Shown here: positions 1 to 8,701 of the stretch, one piece after another
Position numbering within the stretch: the stretch's first letter is position 1
Layout: each line of letters opens with the position of its first letter
Assembly (NCBI GenBank): GCA_937924675.1
Contig: CALEVL010000267.1
Span: 1-24,390 of the forward strand
Direction: 5' to 3'
Length of the DNA stretch: 24,390 bases
From: an uncultured Ignavibacteria bacterium
Lineage (GTDB): Bacteria; Bacteroidota; Ignavibacteria; Tepidaquicellales; Tepidaquicellaceae
The notes under the pieces: model-generated
The model's database searches: none
Seen by the model: only the letters and a program-made list of their open reading frames with translations
Told to the model about the DNA's origin: nothing
Position numbers and translations under genes: made by a program

Positions 1-248
1 TGACAACACAATACAAGAAAGTAATAACAAAACAGTGAGTAATCTTTTCATATGCTTCCTTTCGGGATTTAGAATAAGTAAGGTTTAATTTTTGAAGCCA
101 AATTAGTATTTTGACTTCTAACAATCAAGTAAGTATTCGTATTCAACCGGTTACAAAAAGGTTGGTCTTTTCAGCAGTTTGTTTGAATATTCATGTTTAC
201 CAAATTTCAACTGTTTAAAGTCATAACAAATTAATCAATTCATTCATT
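1..248. other. Left-edge intergenic region, no gene seen
   Basis: AT-rich stretch upstream of the acyl-CoA synthetase. I see no open frame with coding character and no RNA gene. A perfect palindrome AACCGGTT lies at 145-152. The in-frame stop at 216-218 limits how far upstream the following gene can start. A promoter for that gene is presumably here but I could not identify one with confidence. Confidence 0.5.
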
Positions 249-2051
249 TTGAAGCTATTTAATTCTGAAGGTCCGGATACACTCACAAGACTTTTTACTC
301 GCTATTTTGAAACTGCAACTCATGAAAGAAAAATATTCTTTTCAAAGGACTCCAATGATGTATACTCCGGTTTTGGAATGGGTGATCTTGCTACCGGTGT
401 TTTTGACCTTTGTGAAAAGTTCGGAGAATTTGGACTGAAAAAAGGTGACCGTGTTGCAATTATTTCCGAGAACAGATTTGAGTGGGTGATAACTGATTTC
501 GCATGCATGTTTTGCGGTCTCATAAGCGTTCCAATATACTCAAGCATTTCAACCTCGCAGATGTCTTTTATACTAAAGCAATCAGAATCCAAGATCTGTT
601 TTGTTTCAGGATTCTCCTTGCTTGACAAGATTGTGTCCGTACATGGAGAACTCCCACATCTGAAGAGAATCATAATCTTCAATCCACCGGAGAGCAAGTC
701 TCTTCCTCAGCATGTTCTTTACTTTGGAGACTTTGTCAGAAAAGGGATTCCCAGAAAATATGAACTCGTGATGAAAATGCTTTCTGCAATGTCTGAAGAT
801 ATATCAGGTGATGACATTGTTACTATCATATATACTTCAGGAACAACCGGTGTTCCTAAAGGTGTGATGCTTACACACAGAAACCTGTTTAAGAATATTG
901 AAGCCTGCACAAAAGTCTTGTCGATTGATGAATCTGATACGTTCCTTTCATTCCTTCCGTATTCACACTCCTATGAAAGAACTGCGGGGTATTACCTGGC
1001 ATTCTTCTCAGGCTCAAGAATATTCTATGCTCAAAGTATTGAGACTGTTGGTGCTCAAATGCCTGAAGCCAAACCAACAATTCTTATAACTGTTCCAAGA
1101 CTTCTCGACAGAATCTACAACCGGTTGCTGAAATCTGCCGATGATATGGAAAACGGATTGCAGAAAAATCTCTTTGTAAAAGCTATCAACATGGCGCAAG
1201 AGCAGAACGTTAAGAAAAATTCTATCCGTTGGAAAATTGCCGATAAGCTTGTCTATTCCAAAATCCGGATTAAGACAGGAGGGAGAATCAGGTTCCTTGT
1301 TTCAGGCGGAGGTGCCCTGAATATGAAGATCGGGAGATTCTTTGAGTATATCGGACTGACAACGCTCGAAGGTTATGGACTCACGGAGACATCCCCGGTA
1401 ATATCCGTAAATCCGCCATCGCGAAACAAGTACGGAACAGTTGGCCCACCTCTGTCAGGAGTAAGCGTTAAGCTTTCCAATGAGAATGAAATAATCGTGA
1501 GTGGAGATCTGATAATGAAAGGATATTTCAGGGATGAAATTTCTACTAACGAAATGATAAAAGATGGATGGCTTTATACAGGTGACATAGGAGAAATAGA
1601 CGAAGACGGATATATCAGGATCACTGACAGGAAAAAGTCTTTGTTCAAAACTTCCGGTGGCAAGTATATTGCGCCTGCGCCTTTGGAGGAAATGATATCA
1701 ACTCTGCCATTTGTTGAATCTGTGATGGTTTGCGGTAATGGCAGAATGTATGTTACGGCTTTAATTGTCCCGCAAAGAAATGACCTCCTGATTTACACGG
1801 CAAAAAACAACATAACATTCGGCAATTACGAAGATCTGTTTGGGAATGAAAGACTTCTGACACAAATTCAGAAAGACATTGATCTTCTTCAAAAGGATGT
1901 TTCACAATATGAGAAAGTCAGGCGCGTAACATTAATACGCGAACCATTTACAATTGAAGGCGGTGAACTAACGCCTACAATGAAAGTTAAGAGGAAGTTT
2001 GTTGAAGAGAAATACTCCGGTGAAATTGACAAAATGTATCTGAACATATAA
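249..2051 (+). CDS. Long-chain acyl-CoA synthetase (AMP-forming, FadD15-like)
   Basis: Activates long-chain fatty acids with ATP to acyl-AMP and then to acyl-CoA, probably at the cytoplasmic face of the membrane. Seen: the ATP-binding P-loop YTSGTTGVPKG at residues 195-205, the adenylation motif YGLTETSP at 376-383, the GWLYTGD motif at 440-446 with DRKK at 460-463, and a C-terminal LTPTMKVKRK holding the expected catalytic lysine. The length of 600 residues fits the long-chain (FadD15/FAA) branch of the ANL superfamily. The start is a TTG: the frame is closed by a TAA at 216-218 and there is no in-frame ATG until about residue 44, inside the conserved N-terminal domain. No Shine-Dalgarno sequence is visible. 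It appears to be transcribed alone. Chain-length preference cannot be read from the sequence. Confidence 0.93.
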   Translation: MKLFNSEGPDTLTRLFTRYFETATHERKIFFSKDSNDVYSGFGMGDLATGVFDLCEKFGEFGLKKGDRVAIISENRFEWVITDFACMFCGLISVPIYSSISTSQMSFILKQSESKICFVSGFSLLDKIVSVHGELPHLKRIIIFNPPESKSLPQHVLYFGDFVRKGIPRKYELVMKMLSAMSEDISGDDIVTIIYTSGTTGVPKGVMLTHRNLFKNIEACTKVLSIDESDTFLSFLPYSHSYERTAGYYLAFFSGSRIFYAQSIETVGAQMPEAKPTILITVPRLLDRIYNRLLKSADDMENGLQKNLFVKAINMAQEQNVKKNSIRWKIADKLVYSKIRIKTGGRIRFLVSGGGALNMKIGRFFEYIGLTTLEGYGLTETSPVISVNPPSRNKYGTVGPPLSGVSVKLSNENEIIVSGDLIMKGYFRDEISTNEMIKDGWLYTGDIGEIDEDGYIRITDRKKSLFKTSGGKYIAPAPLEEMISTLPFVESVMVCGNGRMYVTALIVPQRNDLLIYTAKNNITFGNYEDLFGNERLLTQIQKDIDLLQKDVSQYEKVRRVTLIREPFTIEGGELTPTMKVKRKFVEEKYSGEIDKMYLNI

Positions 2052-2069
2052 ACGATTTTTTTCATGCCC

Positions 2070-2095
2070 TTTGATCTGACTAAAATTTGATCAAA
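2070..2095. repeat. Inverted repeat after the acyl-CoA synthetase gene
   Basis: TTTGATC (2070-2076) and GATCAAA (2089-2095) can form a 7-bp stem with a 12-nt loop; the right arm lies in the 10-bp palindrome TTTGATCAAA (2086-2095). No T-run follows on the plus strand, so it is at best a weak 3' end signal for the gene ending at 2051. Confidence 0.3.
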
Positions 2096-2110
2096 CTCAG
2101 AATAGGCTAA

Positions 2111-2138
2111 TAAAAAAGCCGGATCTTTTGATCCGGCT
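2111..2138 (-). terminator. Rho-independent terminator of the 688-residue secreted protein gene
   Basis: Perfect 9-bp stem AGCCGGATC (2117-2125) / GATCCGGCT (2130-2138) with a 4-nt loop. Read on the minus strand, the stem is followed at once by a run of six T residues. It lies about 30 nt past the stop codon of the minus-strand gene ending at 2169. There is no T-run on the plus side, so it serves the minus strand. Confidence 0.88.
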
Positions 2139-2168
2139 CATGTAAATCAGTTAATTAAGGTTCCTTAC

Positions 2169-2717
2169 TTAAGGCCTGATTATACCGATAAAGTTTGCAG
2201 CATTATTGTCAGCAAATGAAAGATCAGTTCCGTCAACTGACTGATCTCCGTTAAGATCAGTTACAACATATCCTGATATAAAATTGAAAGCGTCATTATC
2301 AATCAAGCTGAGATCGGCTCCGTCCACTGTTCCATCCTGATTTGGATCCCCTGTATAGAATGAATACTTTCCTCCAACCAGCACCATGTTACTTCCAAAT
2401 GCCTGAGACGCTGAAGTTGTGAAGTTGTAGGTCAGGGATCCGGCTGTAAACACTTCACCTCCTGACTTGCTCCATGTTTCAATTGAGTTTCTGTGGTTAA
2501 CAACAACATAATAACTAGTTCCATTTACTGCCTTCGCAAAGTTAACAGTTGCAGTGCCTGTCGGGCTCAAATATGCCTTTGACATTTCAACAAGTGAATA
2601 GGGGCTGGAGGCAGTTCTCAAACTGACAATAACAGTATCCTGAACAGGTGAGTAAGCTTCAAGATTAACTGTGAGATTGAGCGTTGAAAGCGTGAATGCC
2701 GTGGATTCATCCGCCCC
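2169..2717 (-). repeat. Copy 1 of the shared C-terminal module (about 182 codons)
   Basis: Codes residues 507-688 of the secreted protein. It matches 15248-15793 on the plus strand both in protein and in DNA. In the last 63 residues the two proteins differ at only about 10 positions by eye. The two copies are in opposite orientation and flank the nuoA-F region. Confidence 0.85.
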
Positions 2718-4235
2718 TCTGTATGGAAAAGAAGTGCTTCTTGTATCACCGTCAATATCTTTTGTAATACCTGTTATTGGTCTTCCGCTCAAGTCCGGAT
2801 CACCTATAGATGCTCCTGAAATATGAAGATCAGTTGAAGATATAAAGTTGGTATTTTTAAATCTTACGTTGTCTTCACCTGAAACATTTATATAAGCTGA
2901 AATATCATCATATTCCGTAGAATCCCATGATACGGGATATGAGTTTGTACCTTCACTGCTTCCTGAGGCAAAATATGAATTGTAATCAATGTTCAACGTT
3001 CCTTCAATTCCGTTTATTGCGCAGCCTGCATGAATAACTCCCGGTGTACCGCCGGTTCTGTTATTTACACAAACATTATTTCTCTGATTATAAACTACTC
3101 CGGCTACAGAGGATTGTTTTACAATACAAGCAGAGATTAAATTACCTGCTACTCCGCCGGTTTGTGTTCCACCAATAACAACTGTATTGTTGTATATATC
3201 AACAGTATGTGATTCTACTGTACCTGTTGTATAAATACCAAAAGTGTTAGCGCAGTTATTATTGTTTTCATTTAAAGCTATGAAGTTATTGTAAATCTCC
3301 AGTCTTGATCCGGTCCCGGGAGCAGTTACAGTATTAATACCTCTTATCACCAGACTTGTCGAAGTGCTTGTGGATATTACATTTGTGATCTTATTATTTC
3401 GAATGATGAGATTATAACCGTCATAAGTACTTTGTATGTTAATACCGGATGGATTTGTAATGCTGACTCCAACAGTATTGTAGATTGTATTACCTTCGAC
3501 AATCATTCCGCCTGAAGCATTTAAGAACCATATACCGTTAAATCCCCAGTCAACGATAGTATTATTCCTTACCACATTGTTAAAATTCGGATTAGCAGTT
3601 GTACCTTCCGAGCAGACTCCGGTTCTGCCGCCGCTTACGAAACATTCTTCAACAAGATTATCCGAATTTCCAGTAGGGTTTGATACTGAAGTTTTGAAAG
3701 TAATATTTTTGGGACCTGTTGAACCTGCGGTTGCATTATAGGATTTCACATATCTTACGATACAATTTGTAGCTCCGTTTATCATTGATATTGTATTGGC
3801 ATTAGTTCCTGAGGTTATAGTATTTCTGATCTCAAGATCCGGAGCAGTTCCGATTCCCCCCGGTCTGCCATCAAGAATAATATAATCTGCATCATCCATA
3901 ATAATTATTCCTGCAGAATTGCTTGATGAAATGACTTCACCGGTATTCCCTGCATCAGGTCTGATTGTAATTGTGTTTACTGAACTGCTTCCGCTTCTGA
4001 TAGTTAGACTGATGGGAAATAGTTCTGAAGTTCCTGCATACGAACTCAGTATCTCTATTATATAAGCCTGAGAAATTGTACCGGGTATTGCATTGTAAGC
4101 TTCTTCAATACTGGCGTGCTGACTTATCAGCGTTCCGCCTCCGTCCTGAAGTTCTACTGAGTTAGGTTGCGAATAAGCGAGATTGCTTAGACACACTAAG
4201 CCAATTATTGCTACTAAGTTTGTAAACTTTTTCAT
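2169..4235 (-). CDS. Secreted parallel beta-helix protein with C-terminal dockerin-like module
   Basis: An exported protein of 688 residues, function unknown. Seen: a signal peptide with cleavage likely after residue 22 (AYS|QP); residues of about 30-500 are low-charge, rich in Asn, Thr, Ser, Gly and Ile, with repeating 'N-x-I-x-x-N' rungs typical of right-handed parallel beta-helices (pectate-lyase or NosD-like fold). From about residue 507 it carries a module also found in the 1066-residue protein at 12593: an Ig-like part with HRNSIETWS (from 581), then two EF-hand/dockerin-type Ca loops, DPNQDGTVDGAD (630-641) and DLNGDQSVDGTD (660-671), ending in FIGIIRP. The usual T9SS type A sorting domain is absent. 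Inference: a surface or secreted adhesin-like or glycan-binding protein; no enzymatic residues are recognisable. A strong terminator follows it. Confidence 0.85.
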   Translation of the reverse strand: MKKFTNLVAIIGLVCLSNLAYSQPNSVELQDGGGTLISQHASIEEAYNAIPGTISQAYIIEILSSYAGTSELFPISLTIRSGSSSVNTITIRPDAGNTGEVISSSNSAGIIIMDDADYIILDGRPGGIGTAPDLEIRNTITSGTNANTISMINGATNCIVRYVKSYNATAGSTGPKNITFKTSVSNPTGNSDNLVEECFVSGGRTGVCSEGTTANPNFNNVVRNNTIVDWGFNGIWFLNASGGMIVEGNTIYNTVGVSITNPSGINIQSTYDGYNLIIRNNKITNVISTSTSTSLVIRGINTVTAPGTGSRLEIYNNFIALNENNNNCANTFGIYTTGTVESHTVDIYNNTVVIGGTQTGGVAGNLISACIVKQSSVAGVVYNQRNNVCVNNRTGGTPGVIHAGCAINGIEGTLNIDYNSYFASGSSEGTNSYPVSWDSTEYDDISAYINVSGEDNVRFKNTNFISSTDLHISGASIGDPDLSGRPITGITKDIDGDTRSTSFPYRGADESTAFTLSTLNLTVNLEAYSPVQDTVIVSLRTASSPYSLVEMSKAYLSPTGTATVNFAKAVNGTSYYVVVNHRNSIETWSKSGGEVFTAGSLTYNFTTSASQAFGSNMVLVGGKYSFYTGDPNQDGTVDGADLSLIDNDAFNFISGYVVTDLNGDQSVDGTDLSFADNNAANFIGIIRP

Positions 4236-4447
4236 GGTGGTTTGAAAATTTAGATTTTGAGTTCTTACAACTTAGTTTATTGAATTAAAAAATTCAAATA
4301 AAGTTTGAGTTACCAAATATTCTTGTGTTAACTCTTTAGAATTGTCACAATGCTCATTTTATTAAATCTAAATTATGAAACGAGTCGAGTCTCATCTTTA
4401 TTTCATTTTTTCATTAAACTTTTTCGTCAAATAATCTATATTGCCGC
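4236..4447. promoter_or_regulatory. Divergent intergenic region between the beta-helix gene and nuoA
   Basis: 212 nt between two divergently read genes, so it should hold both promoters. It is very AT-rich. An inverted repeat TTGAATT/AATTCAA (4280-4297) surrounds a 4-nt AAAA spacer. I cannot assign -33/-7 boxes with confidence. Confidence 0.45.
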
Positions 4448-4816
4448 ATGATTGAATCGTATATACCAATATTTATAATCATCGCAATTGCGGTTATCTT
4501 TGCGGTAGTAAATGTAAACTTGTCATCTTTGCTCGGCCCAAACAGGCCCAACAAAGAAAAACTCTCTACTTATGAAAGCGGAGTTGAGCCCGTAGGCACG
4601 GCTCACGAAAGGTTCTCCGTAAAATTCTACATGGTAGCGGTATTGTTCATCCTTTTTGATATTGAAGTGGTCTTCCTGTATCCTTGGGCAGTATCGTTTT
4701 TGAACTTAGATGCTGCCAAGATGGTTTATTCATTCACTTCGGCAATGGTGTTTATTATAATTCTCCTTGTCGGGTATATTTATGTAATCAAGAAGGGAGC
4801 TTTGAAATGGGATTAG
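4448..4816 (+). CDS. nuoA: NADH-quinone oxidoreductase subunit A
   Basis: Small membrane subunit of respiratory complex I at the junction of the peripheral and membrane arms. Seen: 122 residues, three hydrophobic segments (about 5-26, 59-81, 92-114), and the family hallmark loop YESGVEPVG (42-50) followed by RFSVKFYMVAVLFILFDIE, with the acidic pair D71/E73 in the second helix. Length and layout are normal for NuoA. It starts the nuo cluster and overlaps nuoB by 10 nt, which suggests translational coupling. The ATG has no clear Shine-Dalgarno sequence. Confidence 0.96.
   Translation: MIESYIPIFIIIAIAVIFAVVNVNLSSLLGPNRPNKEKLSTYESGVEPVGTAHERFSVKFYMVAVLFILFDIEVVFLYPWAVSFLNLDAAKMVYSFTSAMVFIIILLVGYIYVIKKGALKWD
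4793..4799 (+). promoter_or_regulatory. Shine-Dalgarno sequence for nuoB inside nuoA
   Basis: AAGGGAG lies 7 nt upstream of the nuoB ATG at 4807, within the last codons of nuoA. It supports 4807 as the start. Most other genes in the window have no comparable sequence. Confidence 0.6.
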
Positions 4817-5295
4817 AAGATAAACTTTCGAAAGACGGATTTGTTACTGCCAAGATTGATGAGCTGATCAGATATTGCCAGAAGAATGCACTTTGGCCGA
4901 TGCCTATGGGAATTTCTTGTTGCGCGATTGAAATGATGGCAGCTGCAGGACCAAGATTCGATATCTCAAGGTTCGGAAGCGAGGTTTTTAGATTTTCACC
5001 GAGACAATCTGATGTCATGATAGTAGCCGGAACAACAACTTACAAAATGGCACAAGTCGTAAGAAAGATCTATGATCAAATGCCGGATCCGAAATGGGTA
5101 ATAGCTATGGGAGCATGCACTTCCAGCGGCGGAATGTACAGAACATATTCCGTTGTTCAGGGAATTGACCTTTTCCTTCCTGTTGATGTATATGTTGCAG
5201 GTTGTCCCCCAAGACCGGACAATCTTCTGAAAGCATTAATGACATTACAGGATAAAATTGCATCAGGAGACAGAAAACCTTTTTCAATAAACTAA
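4807..5295 (+). CDS. nuoB: NADH-quinone oxidoreductase subunit B
   Basis: Peripheral-arm subunit that carries the last iron-sulfur cluster (N2), which passes electrons to quinone. Seen: 162 residues and all four expected cluster ligands, C38 and C39 in GISCCAIEMM, C104 in GACTSSGGMY and C133 in AGCPPRPD. The open frame runs upstream to 4684, but those extra 41 codons lie in another frame of nuoA; the ATG at 4807 has a Shine-Dalgarno sequence and gives the family's usual N-terminus. It is followed after 24 nt not by nuoC but by an unrelated secreted protein gene, so nuoAB is split from nuoCDEF. Confidence 0.96.
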   Translation: MGLEDKLSKDGFVTAKIDELIRYCQKNALWPMPMGISCCAIEMMAAAGPRFDISRFGSEVFRFSPRQSDVMIVAGTTTYKMAQVVRKIYDQMPDPKWVIAMGACTSSGGMYRTYSVVQGIDLFLPVDVYVAGCPPRPDNLLKALMTLQDKIASGDRKPFSIN

Positions 5296-5319
5296 TTCCC
5301 CCAATTAAACCACTCAGTC

Positions 5320-6255
5320 ATGAAAAATTTAGTTACTGCTTTGATCTTTGTCGCGGCAATCATTTCATTGCAACCCGACAGTTCATACTCCCAAAGAATC
5401 CTGATAAATGAAGGATTCGAAACATCCGGTTTCAATGCAGACAGTCTTCCAACCCGCTGGTTTCAGCTTGATAACGACGGCACCAATCCGAATTATCCGC
5501 GCGCCGTTTGGTCAGCCAGAGATTCAGGAGCTAACTTCCCGGGAGTAAATGCTATCGTTCATTCAAGAGCTCATAATGGAGTCAGAGGTGTAAGTATTCC
5601 ATGGAGAGCCGGTGCTCCGGTAGCAGATGATTGGCTTTTTACAGACTCTATGACAATTCAGACGGGTGACAGTCTCATATTCTGGATGTTGCTTGGTACG
5701 CCGGGAGACATTGGTCTGACAAACTACATAGATACTATGCAGGTTCACGTTTGTTCAGATCAGGATCCAAGTTTGTCCATTGCAAAACTTGCAACAATAA
5801 GAAGTGAAGATTCAAACAATGTATGGAAAGAATTTAAATTTGGACTTAGCCAGTTTGCAGGACAAAGAATAGTACTTGCTTTCAGGTATTACATGAATAC
5901 AGATGTTGACGGATTATGGTGTAACATCGATGATATATTTGTTGGTAACAGAAGCTCAGTTGGCATATCACAGAACGGCACAAATATTCCTGACAAGTTC
6001 TCACTCGGACAGAATTATCCTAATCCGTTCAACCCGTCAACAAAGATCAACTTTGATCTTGCGAGACCTTCAAATGTGAGGTTAACGGTTTTCAACAGTC
6101 TGGGACAAGAAGTAATGAACCTTTTCAGCGGTTATAAGACTGCAGGTTCATATACAGCGGATTTCAACGCAAGCGGACTCTCCAGCGGAACTTACTTTTA
6201 CAGGCTGGAAACCGAGTTCTTTACCCAAACTAAAAAGATGCAGGTTGTAAAATAG
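5320..6255 (+). CDS. Secreted protein with choice-of-anchor J-like domain and T9SS type A sorting domain
   Basis: An exported protein of 311 residues lodged between nuoB and nuoC. Seen: a signal peptide with cleavage likely after residue 24 (SYS|QR); a beta-sandwich region (about 26-210) that opens with INEGFE and contains 'DDWLFTDSM' and 'WCNIDDIFVG', the pattern of choice-of-anchor J / MAM-like jelly-roll domains; and from about residue 224 a complete T9SS type A sorting domain, with NYPNPFNPSTKI (233-244), a central 'VFNSLGQEV' and a C-terminal 'TKKMQVVK'. Known: such C-terminal domains direct export by T9SS and attachment at the surface. Inference: surface or secreted cargo with carbohydrate- or protein-binding ability, with no link to complex I. 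It is followed by its own terminator. Confidence 0.9.
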   Translation: MKNLVTALIFVAAIISLQPDSSYSQRILINEGFETSGFNADSLPTRWFQLDNDGTNPNYPRAVWSARDSGANFPGVNAIVHSRAHNGVRGVSIPWRAGAPVADDWLFTDSMTIQTGDSLIFWMLLGTPGDIGLTNYIDTMQVHVCSDQDPSLSIAKLATIRSEDSNNVWKEFKFGLSQFAGQRIVLAFRYYMNTDVDGLWCNIDDIFVGNRSSVGISQNGTNIPDKFSLGQNYPNPFNPSTKINFDLARPSNVRLTVFNSLGQEVMNLFSGYKTAGSYTADFNASGLSSGTYFYRLETEFFTQTKKMQVVK

Positions 6256-6286
6256 TCTTCTATGTAACCTTGCACAAAACTTAAAG

Positions 6287-6310
6287 ACCCGCTGAAGAAG
6301 CGGGTTTTTT
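6287..6310 (+). terminator. Rho-independent terminator between the T9SS cargo gene and nuoC
   Basis: Stem ACCCGCT (6287-6293) / AGCGGGT (6299-6305), 5-nt loop, followed by TTTTT. It lies 31 nt after the cargo gene's stop and only about 50 nt before the nuoC start. It should stop or weaken read-through from nuoAB into nuoCDEF. Confidence 0.87.
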
Positions 6311-6358
6311 GTTATTTTAAATATGAGTGGTATTGAGTAAGTTACACAAATTTATTTT

Positions 6359-6835
6359 ATGAAGGCTGAAAGACTCGAACTGCTGAAGAATAAGCTTCAA
6401 CAGTTTATTACAGAAGACTCGGATACTAATGGATCTCCGGGATTCTACCTTGACAAAGATAACATTATTGAAGCTTGCAGATTGTTGAAAGATCAGCTCG
6501 GATTCAATTCATGTGTAGATGCCGTCAGTGTTGACAGATTCAAAAAGCAGAATAGATTCGAGATGATCTACAACCTTGTTTCAATAGAAAATAACGAACG
6601 CATTTTCGTCAAATTGAAACTTGATACAAAGAATCCGTCTATGCAATCTCTTACACAAATTTGGGCATCTGCTAATTGGTACGAACGTGAAGCATTTGAT
6701 CTTATGGGCATCAACTTCGAGAATCATCCGGATCTCAGAAGAATGTATATGCCGGAAGCATTTGAATATCACCCGCTGAGAAAGGACTTTCCACTTATGG
6801 GTATTCCGGATTCAATTCCATTGCCAAACAAATAA
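6359..6835 (+). CDS. nuoC: NADH-quinone oxidoreductase subunit C (30 kDa)
   Basis: Peripheral-arm subunit of complex I, without cofactors, that packs against NuoD. Seen: 158 residues with the family signature ANWYEREAFDLMGINF (about 103-118) followed by HPDLRRMYMPE and HPLRKDFPLMG near the C-terminus. It is a separate gene and not fused to nuoD as in enterobacteria. The ATG has no Shine-Dalgarno sequence. Its promoter must lie in the short gap after the preceding terminator unless read-through occurs. Confidence 0.95.
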   Translation: MKAERLELLKNKLQQFITEDSDTNGSPGFYLDKDNIIEACRLLKDQLGFNSCVDAVSVDRFKKQNRFEMIYNLVSIENNERIFVKLKLDTKNPSMQSLTQIWASANWYEREAFDLMGINFENHPDLRRMYMPEAFEYHPLRKDFPLMGIPDSIPLPNK

Positions 6836-6868
6836 TTATTGATTAAGAATTTTCAACAAGAAGCATAA

Positions 6869-8149
6869 ATGTCTCAAACAGAAACCGGCTTGATGAAATC
6901 TGATGAACCTGTCACAGAAGTAAAATCAAAGATACTGCAGGCACTTGAGTCAAAAGATCTTAATGTTCAGTTCACTGATGCGTTGGACAATGAAATGGTA
7001 CTTAACATGGGTCCTCAGCATCCGGCAACACACGGAGTTCTCAGGCTGCTAGTAAGCTTAGACGGTGAAACAGTCGTCAATTGTGTGCCGGAACTTGGAT
7101 ATCTCCACAGGGGATATGAAAAGCTCGCCGAGTCCTGCTCTTACCACGAATTCATTCCGCATACTGACCGGCTTGACTATCTTTCACCATTGGCTAACAA
7201 TGTGGCTTTTGTTCTTGCGGTGGAAAAACTCTTGCATCTTGAGATACCGGAAAGAGGAAAGTATATCAGAGTCATAATTGCAGAGCTTGCAAGGATACAA
7301 TCGCATCTTCTTGCTATGGGCGCACTTGTCATGGATATTGGAGCTGTTACTCCATTTTTATGGGCGATCAGGGAAAGAGAAAAGATCCTTGACCTTTATG
7401 ACGTAATATGTGGCGCGAGATTTACTACTTCATATACACGCATAGGCGGAGTTGCACAGGATATTACGGATGAATCGCTCGCAGGCATCAGGCAGTTCAT
7501 AGATGACTTTGGAGCTAACCTCGATGATATGCGCAACCTCGTTGAACGAAACAAAATATTCATCGTGAGATGCGAAGGCATTGGACACCTCTCGAAAGAA
7601 AGGTGTATAGAACTCGGGTTAACCGGTCCGCTTATCAGAGCTTGCGGAATTGAAAGAGATATCCGCAGAAGCGAACCATACCTAGTATATGACAAACTGG
7701 ATTTCAGGATACCGACTTATACAGAAAGTGATTGTTTGGCAAGATATTATGTGAGAGTTGAAGAACTTGTTGAATCAGTAAAGATAATAAGACAATGTCT
7801 TGATAAGATCCCTTCCGGACCATACAATGCACTTGAATCTAAGAAGGTCCTTCCAAAGAAGGACAGAGTCTATACCAAGATGGAAGAGCTCATTCACGAT
7901 TTCATGATAATTAATTTCGGAGTCAACCCACCTGTTGGAGAATCTTATTCTGCTATTGAAGCATCAAAGGGTGAACTTGGATTCTATATTATCAGCGACG
8001 GAAGCGGACATCCTTGGAGAATGAAGATCAGATCTCCGAGCTTTTGTAATCTGCAATCTCTTCCTGACATGATGAGAAATTGCATGATATCTGACACTGT
8101 CGTAATCATCGGAAGTGTGGATCCGGTAATGGGTGAAGCAGACAAGTAA
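6869..8149 (+). CDS. nuoD: NADH-quinone oxidoreductase subunit D (49 kDa)
   Basis: Forms the quinone-binding pocket with NuoB; evolved from the large subunit of [NiFe] hydrogenases. Seen: 426 residues; MGPQHPATHGVLR (from 47) with the quinone-pocket histidine region; ELGYLHRGYEKLAE (from 75); SYTRIGGV; and the C-terminal DPVMGEADK, close to the usual GExDR end. The N-terminus has about 40 residues before the conserved core, a little longer than the shortest NuoD proteins. It lies 33 nt after nuoC and 44 nt before nuoE. Confidence 0.96.
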   Translation: MSQTETGLMKSDEPVTEVKSKILQALESKDLNVQFTDALDNEMVLNMGPQHPATHGVLRLLVSLDGETVVNCVPELGYLHRGYEKLAESCSYHEFIPHTDRLDYLSPLANNVAFVLAVEKLLHLEIPERGKYIRVIIAELARIQSHLLAMGALVMDIGAVTPFLWAIREREKILDLYDVICGARFTTSYTRIGGVAQDITDESLAGIRQFIDDFGANLDDMRNLVERNKIFIVRCEGIGHLSKERCIELGLTGPLIRACGIERDIRRSEPYLVYDKLDFRIPTYTESDCLARYYVRVEELVESVKIIRQCLDKIPSGPYNALESKKVLPKKDRVYTKMEELIHDFMIINFGVNPPVGESYSAIEASKGELGFYIISDGSGHPWRMKIRSPSFCNLQSLPDMMRNCMISDTVVIIGSVDPVMGEADK

Positions 8150-8193
8150 TTTCGATTCATGAGAATTTCTAATTGTAATCATTAGCCAAGATA

Positions 8194-8691
8194 ATGGATA
8201 ACACATACACGCCTCAGTTTACTGAGGAAGAAATGAAAACTGTAAATCTGCACATCTCAAAATATCCCAAACCAATGGCCGCTGTAATGCCTTTGCTTTG
8301 GATGATACAGGAGAAGTACGGTTGGATTTCACTTGAAGCAATGAAGTATGTCGGAGACATACTAAACCTGCCTCATGACCATGTCCTTGGAGTTGCAACT
8401 TTTTACACGATGTATTTCAAGAAACCATTCGGCAAGAATCATCTTCAGGTTTGCACAAATGTTTCTTGTATGCTCAGAGGCGGCTATGAAATATTCAATC
8501 ATATTTCCGGAAAGCTTGGGATCAAAAACAAAGAAGTTACCGGCGATGGGATGTTTTCGATAGAGGAAGTTGAATGCCTTGGAAGCTGCGCTACCGCTCC
8601 GATGCTTCAAATCAACAACGAAAAGTTCTATGAAAATCTGACCACCGAAGGTGTGGATCAGCTGATTGACAGTCTGAAAAATTCAAAGTGA
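8194..8691 (+). CDS. nuoE: NADH-quinone oxidoreductase subunit E (24 kDa, [2Fe-2S])
   Basis: Thioredoxin-fold subunit that carries cluster N1a next to the FMN in NuoF. Seen: 165 residues; ligands C87 and C92 (C-x4-C in VCTNVSC) and C128 and C132 (C-x3-C in ECLGSC), all present; an N-terminal helical part with YPKPMAAVMPLLWMIQ typical of the family. It is followed after 10 nt by nuoF. The same fold occurs in hydrogenase and formate dehydrogenase diaphorases, but the place after nuoCD makes complex I the right call. Confidence 0.95.
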   Translation: MDNTYTPQFTEEEMKTVNLHISKYPKPMAAVMPLLWMIQEKYGWISLEAMKYVGDILNLPHDHVLGVATFYTMYFKKPFGKNHLQVCTNVSCMLRGGYEIFNHISGKLGIKNKEVTGDGMFSIEEVECLGSCATAPMLQINNEKFYENLTTEGVDQLIDSLKNSK

Positions 8692-8701
8692 TATTTGACA
8701 A

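Noticed and set aside
320..1199. Several open frames on the minus strand and in the alternate plus frame within the acyl-CoA synthetase gene
   Set aside because: All overlap the well-supported gene, lack signal or domain patterns, and have the composition of antisense shadows. The same holds for the other overlapping frames within nuoD, nuoF, serS and the secreted protein genes.
4280..4297. AT-rich inverted repeat upstream of the beta-helix gene
   Set aside because: Composed almost only of A and T with a 7-bp stem; too likely by chance to call an operator on its own.
4684..4806. Upstream extension of the nuoB open frame
   Set aside because: These 41 codons lie in another frame of nuoA, read as non-family sequence, and the ATG at 4807 has a Shine-Dalgarno sequence and gives the normal NuoB N-terminus.
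6308..6338. Possible Bacteroidota-type promoter for nuoC (TTTG, 19 nt, TATTGAGT)
   Set aside because: The -7 box matches TAnnTTTG poorly and the -33 box overlaps the terminator T-run; in such AT-rich DNA chance matches are common. Kept only as a hypothesis.
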